Origin: JAKEHZ01 sp035280505
GTDB lineage: Bacteria; Acidobacteriota; Blastocatellia; RBC074
Length of the DNA stretch: 19,469 nt
Assembly (NCBI GenBank): GCA_035280505.1
Contig: DATEFT010000344.1
Span: 1 to 19,469 of the forward strand
Direction: 5' to 3'
Shown here: piece after piece, positions 1-7,406 of the stretch
Layout: each line of letters begins with the position of its first letter
How positions within the stretch are numbered: the first letter of the stretch is position 1
Made by a program: the position numbers and the translations under genes
The notes under the pieces: generated by a model
What the model saw: only the letters and a program-made list of their open reading frames with translations
What the model was told of the DNA's origin: nothing
Databases searched by the model: none

Positions 1-722
1 ACGAGCGGCCAACCCACCAGTTGATCGGTGTTGGAGAGGATTTTGATGAACAGTCCGCGCCGTCCCTCCATCTGGCTCCGAAATTGGGGCGCCAGGGTCG
101 CGTCCAGGGAGACCCGTTTGACGGCGGAGTCGAGGACCAGCACCTCGCCCGTCAAGGTCAGCGCCTGATCCGAGACGGTCCAGGTGAATTTTCGACCCTC
201 TTTGCTCAACCCCTTGTCCGAGAGGGCGGCCGGGAGTTCCGATTCTTTGAAGACCTGTTTGACGGCCGTTTCAGCCAGCTCCAGATCCTTCTTCGAACCG
301 GCGTCGCCATACTCGGAGGGCCCGGCGGCCGGCTCGGAAGACTCCTCGGCCTGAATGGTCGATTGACGGAACCCGATGGCCTCGCCTCCGCCGTTCAAAT
401 CGACTTGAAAGCTGCGGTTCGTTCGATAGTCGCGGAATTTGACCGTGACGGTGACCGGGGTCAGCGGCATGAATGCCGGCCGGTCGGATGGCTGGGAGAG
501 ATAGTATTCGATGGAGCGGTTATACCTGGCCGTGACCGTCGGACTCCATCCCTGGACGTCCGATCCGAACTTGGCGGCCGCCTCTCTGGCTCTCACCACC
601 GCCATCTTTCGATCGATGGCGACATTCCAGCGCCCCACCGAGGTTAACGGAAAGAGGAACTGAGCCACGCTGTAACCGAGAAGACCCACGACGACCAGGA
701 TCAACAACCGATGGGGGATCAT
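1..722 (-). CDS. Membrane-anchored sensor protein, partial (probable SpoIIE-type phosphatase paralog; 3' end outside window)
   Basis: The frame is open from an ATG at 722 to the left edge, giving 240 visible residues. It follows the upstream phosphatase by 25 bp and has a strong AAGGAG ribosome-binding site 8 nt before the start, so the two are almost certainly co-transcribed. Residues about 5-25 form one transmembrane or signal-anchor helix (LLILVVVGLLGYSVAQFLF); the rest visible is soluble and probably extracytoplasmic. The N-terminal 100 residues track those of the upstream protein: an IDR motif after the helix, an Ala-rich helix, then G-x-DV-x-GW and a Tyr-Tyr pair (IDRKMAVVRAREAAAKFGSDVQGW against IDRNLAISIATQVAAGQGLDVRGW, shown here only as motifs). 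Inference: tandem duplication of a sensor-phosphatase gene, with the catalytic half beyond the window. The C-terminus is unseen, so a phosphatase domain is not proven; it could be a sensor-only partner. Confidence 0.72.
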   Translation of the reverse strand, partial: MIPHRLLILVVVGLLGYSVAQFLFPLTSVGRWNVAIDRKMAVVRAREAAAKFGSDVQGWSPTVTARYNRSIEYYLSQPSDRPAFMPLTPVTVTVKFRDYRTNRSFQVDLNGGGEAIGFRQSTIQAEESSEPAAGPSEYGDAGSKKDLELAETAVKQVFKESELPAALSDKGLSKEGRKFTWTVSDQALTLTGEVLVLDSAVKRVSLDATLAPQFRSQMEGRRGLFIKILSNTDQLVGWPL

Positions 723-744
723 TCAGCTTTCTCCTTGCAGGGGA

Positions 745-757
745 ATCTCAAATCTCA
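745..757. repeat. Two tandem copies of heptamer ATCTCAA at a stop codon
   Basis: The plus strand reads ATCTCAA then ATCTCA (13 bp). On the coding (minus) strand this is GAGATTTGAGAT, and the phosphatase gene ends in it as ATT-TGA. The same arrangement occurs at 11648-11672. Confidence 0.6.
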
Positions 758-3222
758 CCCGCTTCTTCGTTCTTCTCCAATCTCACCACGATCGCGGTCA
801 GATCGTCTCTCAATCCTCTCTTCTTGGCGCGCCTGGAGCAGGCGTCGACGGCTTTGGCCAGATTCTCCCGCAGTTTCTCGGCCGGTCCCGGGCGGCTGCT
901 GTCGAGCACCCTGGCCAGTTCGGCGGCGGGCGAAGAGCCGTGATCGGCCCAATCTTTGGCGAGGCCGTCGGTGAAGAGGACGACGCTGTCTCCGGGGCGC
1001 AACGAGCAGGAACCTTCAATCAGGCAGATCTCTTCGTGAGCGCCCAGTTTCGAGGTGAATCGCAAGGTCCTCTCCGCCGGCTGCGCCAGCGGGCTCGAGG
1101 CGCCCGCTTCCTGAACCAGGATCAACGGATAGTCCGTGGTGCGGGCATAGCGGAGCGTGCCGTCCCTGGCGTCGATCACGGCATAGGCCAGGCCCAGGGT
1201 CACCTCCTCCACGGCAATCCTGGCCATGAGCCGATCCTGCAGACTGTGGATGATCTCGCTGGGAGAGTTGTCGGACATCCGGCTCCCCATGATCTTGGGC
1301 ATCAGGAAACCTTTGGCGAAGGCGATCGAGAGCGCCGAGGCCAATCCTTTGCCGCCGCCCTCGGCGATCAGCACCCCGATCTTGCCGGGTTCGATCTCGA
1401 AGAGGTCGTAGAAGTCCCCGCCGACTTCGAAGGCCGGCAGGCACGAGGCCGCAATCGAGAGATAGGGCGTCTGCGGCAGGTCGGTCGGCATCAGCCGCTT
1501 CTGGGCCTCGCGCGCGGCCGAGACCTCCACCTGCATCGACAACCGTTCCGCCAGATGTTTCGCGTAGACCGGCCGCACCTCGGCCTCGTCGTAAAGTTTG
1601 CCCTTGAAGAGAAAGAAGAGCTCGATCGAGATCCCGATCAGGATCAGGACCAGCGCGATGACTCCGGACCGGTGTAACGAGGCCGACGGTTGAGCCATGA
1701 GCGCGACGGCGAACGAGATGAAGGTCGGAGCCGCCAATCCGACCACGACCGTCAGCAGGTCCAGCATCATGAAAGAGAGCAGGATCATGACGGTCCTGAC
1801 CGCCGCCATGGCCCAGAGGGCGATCTGGGGGCGGAATCCCAGGTACGGGCCGGAGCAGGCCACCCAGATGAAGACCGCCAGCAACGGAGTCACGAGCCCT
1901 CTCCAACGCAGGCGGCGATGAATCAGGGGCAGCGGAATGAGCAGTCCGACCACCGTCACCAGAATGACGTCGACGGGCGCGATGGTGAACGGCGATAACC
2001 AGGGAATAGGGCCGAACCAGAGATCCAGCGGCCCCAGCTCTTCGCCCTGCTCGGGGCGGCTCAGCCAGGGCAGCGAGGCCAGGTTGGTGCCGAATAAGAT
2101 CCATCCGCCGATCGCGTATCCGGCAATCACCGACCGGGCGACGTTGCGCGAGAAGAGCTTGCCGAGCAGCAAGGCATCGAGTGAGGCCAGCTTGCCGGGA
2201 TAGGCCTCGCGGATGTCGCCCTCGCCGCTGCCGTAGGCCAGTCCCAGGAACATGGCGAGCAACAGGTAGACCATGACCGCGGGCAGCAGGATGGCCGCAT
2301 CCGGAAGCGGGAAGTCGGGTGTTCCCGCGACCCCATACATGACCATGTCCGAGAGCAGGATGAAACTGGAGATGAAGGCCGCCAGGATCAGGGTCAGCAG
2401 CAAGATCCTGGAATACGAGATCTCCTTCTGTCCGGCGCGCTGAACGAACCGGTAGATCCCGAAGATCACCACGATCACGATCACCAGCCCATAGATGACC
2501 GTGCTGATGATGTGCGAGGCGGAATGCGTGTGAAGCCGGCTTCGGGCGAAGCCCTCATCGACCTCGGCCTTGATCAGGTCGCCGGTCAGCACCCCGCCTC
2601 GAACGTAGACCACGCTTTGAAATTTGAGCCCCGGCAAGGTCGTGAGCGGCCAATTCCAGACGTACTTGCGCACCTGCTTGCCTTCGCCCGCGATCTCGCC
2701 CGGACCGAGTTCGACCGGCCCGGAGAGTCCCGCCGTTCGGAGTCGGGCCAGAATCGCCTCCCGGGCGACCTTCTTCGCGGCCTCTTCTCCGGGATCTAGA
2801 TATTCGATCGATTTGGATAATTTCCGTTCGGATCCCAGGAACCGGCCGTCCGGCCCCAGCCAGATCTCGATAATCTCTTTGCGATCGGGCGAGCGCAGGA
2901 GCACCCCTATCGTGGCCTCCGGAGCCAGCCGGCGGGCCAGGTCGCGTTCGGCGCCGGATTGCAGTCGATAGTAGAAGAGCAGGTTGTTCTCGGCTTTGAA
3001 ATGGCAATATTGGTCCCAGCCGCGAACGTCCAACCCCTGGCCGGCCGCGACTTGCGTCGCGATCGAAATCGCCAGGTTCCGGTCGATGCCGATTCCGACC
3101 CGGGCATTGGGGTCATGTCGCAGGAATAGAGTCAGACCGGCGATGTAGGCCATCGGCGAGAGCACGAGGAGAGCGATCCAACTCCAGCGGATCTTTTGAG
3201 AGCTTATTTTTCCGAGCAGCAT
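748..3222 (-). CDS. Multi-pass membrane SpoIIE/PP2C-family serine/threonine phosphatase
   Basis: An 824-residue protein. TM1 is at about 12-34, followed by an extracytoplasmic domain at 36-235, about eight membrane helices at 237-540, a coiled linker (EVSAAREAQKRLMP, about 566-579), and a C-terminal SpoIIE/RsbU-type PPM phosphatase at 580-817. Family motifs visible are GGDFYD (601-606), LFTDGL (749-754) and RDDLTAIVV (805-813). The second metal-ligand motif, normally GDVSGKG, reads AEGGGKG, so the usual Asp is Glu621. Its 18-residue spacing from Asp603 equals that between the SpoIIE metal aspartates. The family dephosphorylates anti-sigma antagonists or similar phosphoproteins; here the trigger is presumably sensed outside the membrane. 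No anti-sigma antagonist is encoded in the window. The ATG at 3222 lacks an obvious Shine-Dalgarno, and no better start exists before Met25. The stop lies inside a TTTGAGA heptamer repeat. It heads a unit with the paralog at 1-722. Confidence 0.9.
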   Translation of the reverse strand: MLLGKISSQKIRWSWIALLVLSPMAYIAGLTLFLRHDPNARVGIGIDRNLAISIATQVAAGQGLDVRGWDQYCHFKAENNLLFYYRLQSGAERDLARRLAPEATIGVLLRSPDRKEIIEIWLGPDGRFLGSERKLSKSIEYLDPGEEAAKKVAREAILARLRTAGLSGPVELGPGEIAGEGKQVRKYVWNWPLTTLPGLKFQSVVYVRGGVLTGDLIKAEVDEGFARSRLHTHSASHIISTVIYGLVIVIVVIFGIYRFVQRAGQKEISYSRILLLTLILAAFISSFILLSDMVMYGVAGTPDFPLPDAAILLPAVMVYLLLAMFLGLAYGSGEGDIREAYPGKLASLDALLLGKLFSRNVARSVIAGYAIGGWILFGTNLASLPWLSRPEQGEELGPLDLWFGPIPWLSPFTIAPVDVILVTVVGLLIPLPLIHRRLRWRGLVTPLLAVFIWVACSGPYLGFRPQIALWAMAAVRTVMILLSFMMLDLLTVVVGLAAPTFISFAVALMAQPSASLHRSGVIALVLILIGISIELFFLFKGKLYDEAEVRPVYAKHLAERLSMQVEVSAAREAQKRLMPTDLPQTPYLSIAASCLPAFEVGGDFYDLFEIEPGKIGVLIAEGGGKGLASALSIAFAKGFLMPKIMGSRMSDNSPSEIIHSLQDRLMARIAVEEVTLGLAYAVIDARDGTLRYARTTDYPLILVQEAGASSPLAQPAERTLRFTSKLGAHEEICLIEGSCSLRPGDSVVLFTDGLAKDWADHGSSPAAELARVLDSSRPGPAEKLRENLAKAVDACSRRAKKRGLRDDLTAIVVRLEKNEEAGEI

Positions 3223-3266
3223 GCAGACACGCGCTAAGGGTCAAGTTTAATCGTGGAAACGTCGGC

Positions 3267-3296
3267 AGGATAAAGAGCTTGAGGGAGCCCTGTCAA
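3267..3296 (-). promoter_or_regulatory. Probable sigma-70 promoter of the phosphatase unit
   Basis: The minus strand carries TTGACA (3291-3296, exact consensus), an 18-nt spacer and TATCCT (3267-3272). This predicts a transcript start near 3260 and a leader of about 38 nt before the ATG at 3222. It sits in the 162-bp gap after the methyltransferase gene, so the phosphatase pair can be transcribed independently. Confidence 0.5.
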
Positions 3297-3384
3297 GGCA
3301 TGGTCCGCACCCGATCTCCGGATGCCCGGCAGCCCGGAGAGGTCCGTCCGCGTCAAAACGGACTCCCCGGACTGCTCCGGCCTG

Positions 3385-4269
3385 CTATCGCTGTTTTTGA
3401 AAGGCCTGATGCCCCCACAGCCACTCGTCACGCCAGACCTCGACGAACCCAAGTCGCTGCAGGTGCTCGATGGCCGGCGAGAGACCGGGCGCCTGGTGCG
3501 GCGGCAGCTCCTGGTTCAATTCGAGCTCGCCGGTCTGAAACTGTCCGAACAGATAACCGCCCGCTTTCAAGGATCGGTCCAGGTCCGCAATGACCCCGGT
3601 CGGATCGGCCAGATGTTCCAACCCGTCCATGGCCGTAATGAAGTCGAAGGCCCGATCCGGCAACGGCGATTCGTTGAGATCGACGAACCGGCCCGGCAAT
3701 TGACGTTTCTCCATTCGCCATTCACTGAAGGCCAGCAGAAACCAGCTCAAGTCCGCCACCTCCACGTCGAACCCATGCTGCGCGAACAGAATCGCTCCCG
3801 CCCCGACCCCCGCGCCGAAATCGAGATAGTGATGACAACCGTTGCGCTGCGCGAAATCGAGGGCCGTGACGTATCCCAGGGGCGAGTCGTCATCGTTCAA
3901 GGTGTGCCACCACATGAGGTCATACAGTTCGTGTTCGTGCTGAATCTGATCGCTTTCACCCAGATCCGTTTCGCTCGCCGGCAGACTCCACTGATCGTCG
4001 AAGAGTCCCACCGTCCGCCGGCACCGTTGCTCGATCTCGCTCGAATCGTCGCCGGTGAAGAGCGCCAGCTCCGAGATCAGGCTCTCGGTCAATTCGGCTT
4101 GCGGACCGAATCGCAAAGCCCGGTTCCAGATCTCCCGATACTCGCGCAACCACTGGATCTGTCGTTGATCGAACTCTTCAGCCGTGATCTGCTTGGCTTC
4201 CACCACCTGCCAGGTCGCCTTTAAACGATCCGGCAACAAATCTTCCTGCCGCTTCCTTACTGCATTCAT
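3385..4269 (-). CDS. Class I SAM-dependent methyltransferase
   Basis: A 294-residue protein. The C-terminal half is a Rossmann methyltransferase fold. Motif I is LDFGAGVGAG (about 149-158), an acidic residue ends strand 2 (VADLS, Asp about 173), and FDFITAMDGLEHLADP (about 208-223) is the strand-4 region followed by the usual Leu-rich helix and KAGGYLFG. The N-terminal 130 residues are helical, rich in Glu/Arg/Trp and specific to this subgroup. I cannot name the substrate. A GTG nine bases upstream (4278) is in frame, but GGAG sits 10 nt before the ATG at 4269 and only 1 nt before the GTG, so the ATG is preferred. A TATAAA at 4325-4330 (minus) is a possible -10 with a poor -35. The gene is monocistronic: the next gene downstream has its own promoter, and the upstream neighbour is 580 bp away. 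Confidence 0.85.
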   Translation of the reverse strand: MNAVRKRQEDLLPDRLKATWQVVEAKQITAEEFDQRQIQWLREYREIWNRALRFGPQAELTESLISELALFTGDDSSEIEQRCRRTVGLFDDQWSLPASETDLGESDQIQHEHELYDLMWWHTLNDDDSPLGYVTALDFAQRNGCHHYLDFGAGVGAGAILFAQHGFDVEVADLSWFLLAFSEWRMEKRQLPGRFVDLNESPLPDRAFDFITAMDGLEHLADPTGVIADLDRSLKAGGYLFGQFQTGELELNQELPPHQAPGLSPAIEHLQRLGFVEVWRDEWLWGHQAFQKQR

Positions 4270-4418
4270 AATTTCCACACTCCATCAAGTTGCCGACAGC
4301 CGAACCTGTCACTTGTTACTCAGCTTTATAAGGGTTTTTAAGGATTTAGATTTCGGATCGTGACAGACAGTAGGAATCAGGGGAGTCCCTGGTTATAAAT
4401 CCACAACCCTACCACGGT

Positions 4419-4448
4419 GTGGGCGGCGCACCCGGAATTGCCGCCCAC
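4419..4448. repeat. GC-rich hairpin, 9-bp perfect stem
   Basis: GTGGGCGGC at 4419-4427 pairs perfectly with GCCGCCCAC at 4440-4448 across a 12-nt loop. Neither strand has a T-run after it, so it is not a classical intrinsic terminator. It may be part of a structured transcript or a late stop for cydB read-through. Confidence 0.45.
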
Positions 4449-4583
4449 GGCAACGGAAAGCAGAGTTACAAGAGCAACCTTGCAATCGCCTGGGGTCGGT
4501 CAAGAAGACACTGTCACGACCTTAAGATGAGGGCGTTATAAAAAACAGTTTATCTATTTTGTGCTTGTGTCCCTGAGTGCGAA

Positions 4584-4695
4584 AAATAGAACACAAACCG
4601 AACGGAGGCTACCGCGGTATGAAGTAGGAGTAAAAATATATGGTATACATAATCCACTCTCCAACCGTCAGCATGTCCAAATCTGTGTTCTATTT
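4584..4695. repeat. 12-nt perfect inverted repeat around 88 bp
   Basis: AAATAGAACACA at 4584-4595 is exactly inverted as TGTGTTCTATTT at 4684-4695. The adjacent outer CG dinucleotides also match apart from two extra A residues on the left. No transposase frame lies between the arms. Possible readings are a small non-autonomous element remnant, paired operator sites or a long-stem RNA. Confidence 0.5.
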
Positions 4696-4849
4696 CGGGA
4701 AGTAATAACTTGGCTCTTCCCATGCACTCAACACGCGTCCTGTATAGTTGTAAATAGTAGATAAAGAGTGGGCGAAAGTCTTTTCGTCTCGTTGGGAAAG
4801 TCTTGGGAAAATATTGGCAGAGATCTTACCGGTTTTTCGCAGCGGCGCT

Positions 4850-5866
4850 TTATCCTTTATGTCTGTTGGAGCTATCGCTTTTGAAGACGCGAAAGAGGTA
4901 GTAGAAGGATGGGAGCAGCAGGAGCAGGCCCATCAGCAGTGCGATCAAGAGCAGACGCAAGGTGGTGTCCGGTGCTGCAGCATTATGGATTGTGAGACCT
5001 GGTTCGACGATGTATGGGAATTGTGCGGCACCCCATCCCCACAGGATCAGTGTCACCTGGCCGGCCGCCAGCAGCCGAGCTGAGTAAAACCGGCGTGTCC
5101 AGAGGGCGAACATCGCCGCGACCGCGAAGGCGCCCGTCGCGAGATGCAACGGCCAGCTCCACCATTTCTCACTGAGTCCCCGACGAATAGATGGTGCCCC
5201 CGATTCGGAGAGCAGGAAGACGACCAGCGCCATGAGGCCGACGGCGACGGCGGCGGCGAGCGCGCGCCGGCGGAAATCTTCGCGCAACTGTTCGTCATCG
5301 GTCTCTAAGGTTAGATAGACCGCGGCCAGAAAGGCGAAGAGGGCCAGCGCCCAGAACCCGACCGCCAGCGGGAACGGCGCGAACCAGGAGCTGACGAAGT
5401 CCGTGGTGACCCGGCCATTATCGATAATGATCCGGCCGGACGCGATGGCCCCGACCGTCATCCCGAGGACGATCGGAGTGACCAGGCTGGCGATGGCGAA
5501 GATGCGTCCCCAGCGCCGCTGCCCCTGGTCCGCATGTTTGTCGTAAGCGCGAAAAGTGAAGGCCGAGCCGCGCAGCACGATGCCGATCAGCATGAGCGTG
5601 AGCGGGATATGGAGCGCGATGGCGATGGCGGCAAAGGCCGGAGGAAATCCGGTGAAGAGGATGACGACCACCAGAATCAGCCAGACATGATTGGCCTCCC
5701 AGATCGGCCCGATGGCTTCGGCGATCAGTTCGCGCTGTTTCCGGGCGCGGGGTCCCCAGACCAGCAGATCCCAGACCCCGCCGCCGTAATCGGCGCCTCC
5801 CATCAAGGCATAGAAGGTCAGCGAGACCATGATCGCGCCCGCCAGCAGCAGCTCAATTGACGGCAT
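4850..5866 (-). CDS. cydB: Cytochrome bd-type quinol oxidase subunit II (CydB/CioB)
   Basis: A 338-residue polytopic membrane protein of the CydB family, with about nine hydrophobic helices. N-terminal family features include FYALMGGADYGGGVWDLL, the GPIWEANHVWLI stretch in helix 2 and the LRGSAFTFRAY loop. The length is typical for a CIO-type subunit II. With CydA it forms the inner-membrane quinol:O2 oxidoreductase, which reduces oxygen to water without pumping protons; subunit II supports assembly and haem placement. The ATG at 5866 lies 14 bp inside the end of cydA, and a GAGAGG stretch precedes it, so translational coupling is expected. No small CydX/CydY subunit and no cydDC assembly ABC genes follow; downstream is the gene-free island. 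No clear intrinsic terminator is visible after the TAA. Confidence 0.93.
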   Translation of the reverse strand: MPSIELLLAGAIMVSLTFYALMGGADYGGGVWDLLVWGPRARKQRELIAEAIGPIWEANHVWLILVVVILFTGFPPAFAAIAIALHIPLTLMLIGIVLRGSAFTFRAYDKHADQGQRRWGRIFAIASLVTPIVLGMTVGAIASGRIIIDNGRVTTDFVSSWFAPFPLAVGFWALALFAFLAAVYLTLETDDEQLREDFRRRALAAAVAVGLMALVVFLLSESGAPSIRRGLSEKWWSWPLHLATGAFAVAAMFALWTRRFYSARLLAAGQVTLILWGWGAAQFPYIVEPGLTIHNAAAPDTTLRLLLIALLMGLLLLLPSFYYLFRVFKSDSSNRHKG

Positions 5867-7205
5867 ATCCCCTCTCGTCGCTCCGGTCCTTTTGATCGGC
5901 GGGCAGGGTGATCTGCGGACTCTCGATCACTTGATGCCGGAGCAGCCAGACCACGGTGATGGCCAGAAAGATATAAAGAAGAGTGAACGTGATGAAGGGC
6001 ACCTGTAACCCCGGCATCGGCGTGACCGCCTCGGCCGTACGCATCACGCCGTAGATGATCCACGGTTGTCGCCCGACCTCCGTCACGACCCATCCGGTCT
6101 CGATGGCGATGAACCCGAGCGGGGCCGCCGCGACGACGGTTCGTAGAAACCAGGGCGAGGCGACCAGCGTCCGGCGCCGCCAGGCGAGCCACGCGGCCCA
6201 CACCGCCACGGCCATCATGGCCGTTCCGGCCGCGACCATGATCTGGAACGCGAAATGGACCACCGCCACCGGGGGCCATTGGTCGCGCGGAAACTCCTCC
6301 AACCCTTTGACGGTGGCCTGGGGACTGCCGAAGGCCAGGAGGCTCAGGCCGTAGGGAATCTCGATCGAGTAAGGGGTCGTCCCTGACTCCTCGTCGGGGA
6401 AGCCCCCGATTCGCAGCGGTGCGCCCCGCTCCGTTTTGAAATGGCCCTCGAAAGCGGCCAGCTTGATCGGTTGATTGTGAGCCACCGCCTTGGCCAGCAG
6501 GTCCCCGCTCAGCGGTTGGAGCACCGCGGTCACGCCGCCGACCGCCAGCGCGATCGTGAGCGCGTGGCGGTGAAAGAGATTTCGGCGGTCGCGGCGAAGC
6601 ATGAACGCGTGAATCCCCGCGACGGCAAAGCCGGTCGCGGCATAGGCCGCCAGGATCATGTGGACGGTCTGGGTGAAGGCCGCCGGATTGAACATGGCCG
6701 CGATCGGGTCGACCTCGACGACCTTTCCGGAGACGATCCGGAATCCGGTCGGCGTGTTCATCCAGGCGTTGGCCATGACCACGAAGATGCCCGAGGCCGC
6801 TCCCGAGAGCGCGACGATCGCTCCGGCCGCGAGATGGGCGCGGGCCGAGACTCGCCGCCATCCATAGAGATAGATCCCCAGGAAGATGGCCTCGGTGAAG
6901 AAGGCGAAGCCTTCCAGCGAGAACGGCATCCCGATGATGGCTCCGGCCTGGGCCATAAAGGCCGGCCAGAGCAGACCCAGTTCGAAGGAGAGCACGGTCC
7001 CGGAGACGGCGCCCACCGCAAAGAGAATGGCGGTGCCTTTGGCCCAGCGTTTGGCGAGCGTCAGGTAGGTCTCGTCGCCGGTTCGCAACCAGCGCCATTC
7101 GGCGATCACCATCATCAACGGCATGGCGATGCCCGGCGCGGCGAAGATGATATGAAAGGCCAATGAGATGGCCATTTGAGAGCGTGCGGCTAGTAGATCA
7201 TCCAT
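5853..7205 (-). CDS. cydA: Cytochrome bd-type quinol oxidase subunit I, CIO (short Q-loop) class
   Basis: A 450-residue membrane protein carrying the haems b558, b595 and d and the quinol site. Residues expected from the family are visible: His18 (high-spin haem ligand, in AFHIIFAAPGIAM), Glu98 and Glu105 (SLEGFAFFTEAIF), His182 (TVHMILAAY) and Met323 (AFQIMVAAG) as b558 ligands, Lys248/Glu253 of the quinol loop (IKLAAFEGHF), and the GRQPW signature at 378-382. The Q-loop lacks the long C-terminal insertion of the E. coli enzyme, so it belongs with the short-loop CioA group, which includes cyanide-insensitive oxidases. Actual cyanide resistance cannot be read from sequence. The ATG at 7205 follows GGAAGGA at good spacing. 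That ribosome-binding site can pair with an upstream CCTTCC (separate entry). Confidence 0.95.
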   Translation of the reverse strand: MDDLLAARSQMAISLAFHIIFAAPGIAMPLMMVIAEWRWLRTGDETYLTLAKRWAKGTAILFAVGAVSGTVLSFELGLLWPAFMAQAGAIIGMPFSLEGFAFFTEAIFLGIYLYGWRRVSARAHLAAGAIVALSGAASGIFVVMANAWMNTPTGFRIVSGKVVEVDPIAAMFNPAAFTQTVHMILAAYAATGFAVAGIHAFMLRRDRRNLFHRHALTIALAVGGVTAVLQPLSGDLLAKAVAHNQPIKLAAFEGHFKTERGAPLRIGGFPDEESGTTPYSIEIPYGLSLLAFGSPQATVKGLEEFPRDQWPPVAVVHFAFQIMVAAGTAMMAVAVWAAWLAWRRRTLVASPWFLRTVVAAAPLGFIAIETGWVVTEVGRQPWIIYGVMRTAEAVTPMPGLQVPFITFTLLYIFLAITVVWLLRHQVIESPQITLPADQKDRSDERGYAVN

Positions 7206-7210
7206 ATATT

Positions 7211-7257
7211 CCTTCCATCGTCCTCATGATAGCAATGAGTCGATGGGCAATGGAAGG
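7211..7257 (-). promoter_or_regulatory. Predicted leader hairpin sequestering the cydA ribosome-binding site
   Basis: In the cydA transcript, CCTTCCAT (from 7257) can pair with ATGGAAGG (to 7211), which contains the ribosome-binding site 5 nt before the start codon. Inside, CTCAT pairs with ATGAG and CG with CG, closing a 7-nt loop, with one mismatch and a 7-nt bulge on the upstream arm. Seen by eye; no folding energy was computed. Confidence 0.5.
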
Positions 7258-7273
7258 ACCGTCATCAACGGTC
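7257..7273. promoter_or_regulatory. 6-5-6 inverted repeat upstream of cydA
   Basis: GACCGT, a 5-nt centre (CATCA) and ACGGTC form a perfect inverted repeat about 52 bp before the cydA start. The size suits a dimeric regulator operator, but no known consensus is recognised. Confidence 0.35.
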
Positions 7274-7321
7274 ATCTCCGGCCACGGCGAGGCCTTTGGA
7301 CAGTAAATTTCTTGAAGCTTT

Positions 7322-7390
7322 AATACTCGACCGCGAAACACGCTAAACGCGCGAAATCATCTGCGTGCATTTCGCGGTTTCGAAAGTATT
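7322..7390. repeat. Dispersed palindromic repeat, copy A
   Basis: The core, 7330-7379, starts ACCGCGAAACACGC and ends CATTTCGCGGT, which are near-inverse. Outer arms AATACT (7322-7327) and AGTATT (7385-7390) extend the palindrome. It matches copies B (16808-16863) and C (18556-18620). Confidence 0.75.
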
Positions 7391-7392
7391 CA

Positions 7393-7406
7393 GTACCGTG
7401 CGGTAC
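7393..7406. promoter_or_regulatory. Perfect palindrome GTACCG-TG-CGGTAC
   Basis: A 14-bp dyad 3 bp beyond palindromic copy A and about 220 bp upstream of the CHAT gene. It could be an operator or part of the repeat unit; it is absent from the other two copies. Confidence 0.35.

Larger units (their letters stand above)
4270..4849. other. Gene-free AT-richer intergenic island
   Basis: About 580 bp between cydB and the methyltransferase gene. It is visibly richer in A and T than the coding DNA around it, especially 4530-4830, and holds a GC-rich hairpin and a 12-nt inverted repeat (separate entries). A 67-codon frame from a GTG at 4561 has no ribosome-binding site, no codon-bias signal and no recognisable motif. 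I see no RNA gene that I can name. Confidence 0.55.

Noticed and set aside
21..647. 208-codon plus-strand frame at the left edge
   Set aside because: The minus strand carries a better gene, with a ribosome-binding site, a membrane helix and similarity to its operon neighbour.
3317..3340. CTCCGG/CCGGAG hairpin after the methyltransferase stop
   Set aside because: 6-bp stem with a large loop and no T-run, in DNA where CCGG is very common; insufficient for a terminator call.
4561..4764. 67-codon plus-strand frame in the AT-rich island
   Set aside because: GTG start without a ribosome-binding site, no third-position bias and no family resemblance.
5818..7098. 426-codon open frame on the minus strand overlapping cydA in another frame
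   Set aside because: Its product is an Arg/Gly-rich composition typical of out-of-frame GC-rich DNA, whereas cydA has family motifs throughout.
7322..7390. Palindromic copy A considered as part of a CRISPR array or a terminator of cydA
   Set aside because: A single unit, not regularly spaced, and located upstream, not downstream, of both flanking genes.
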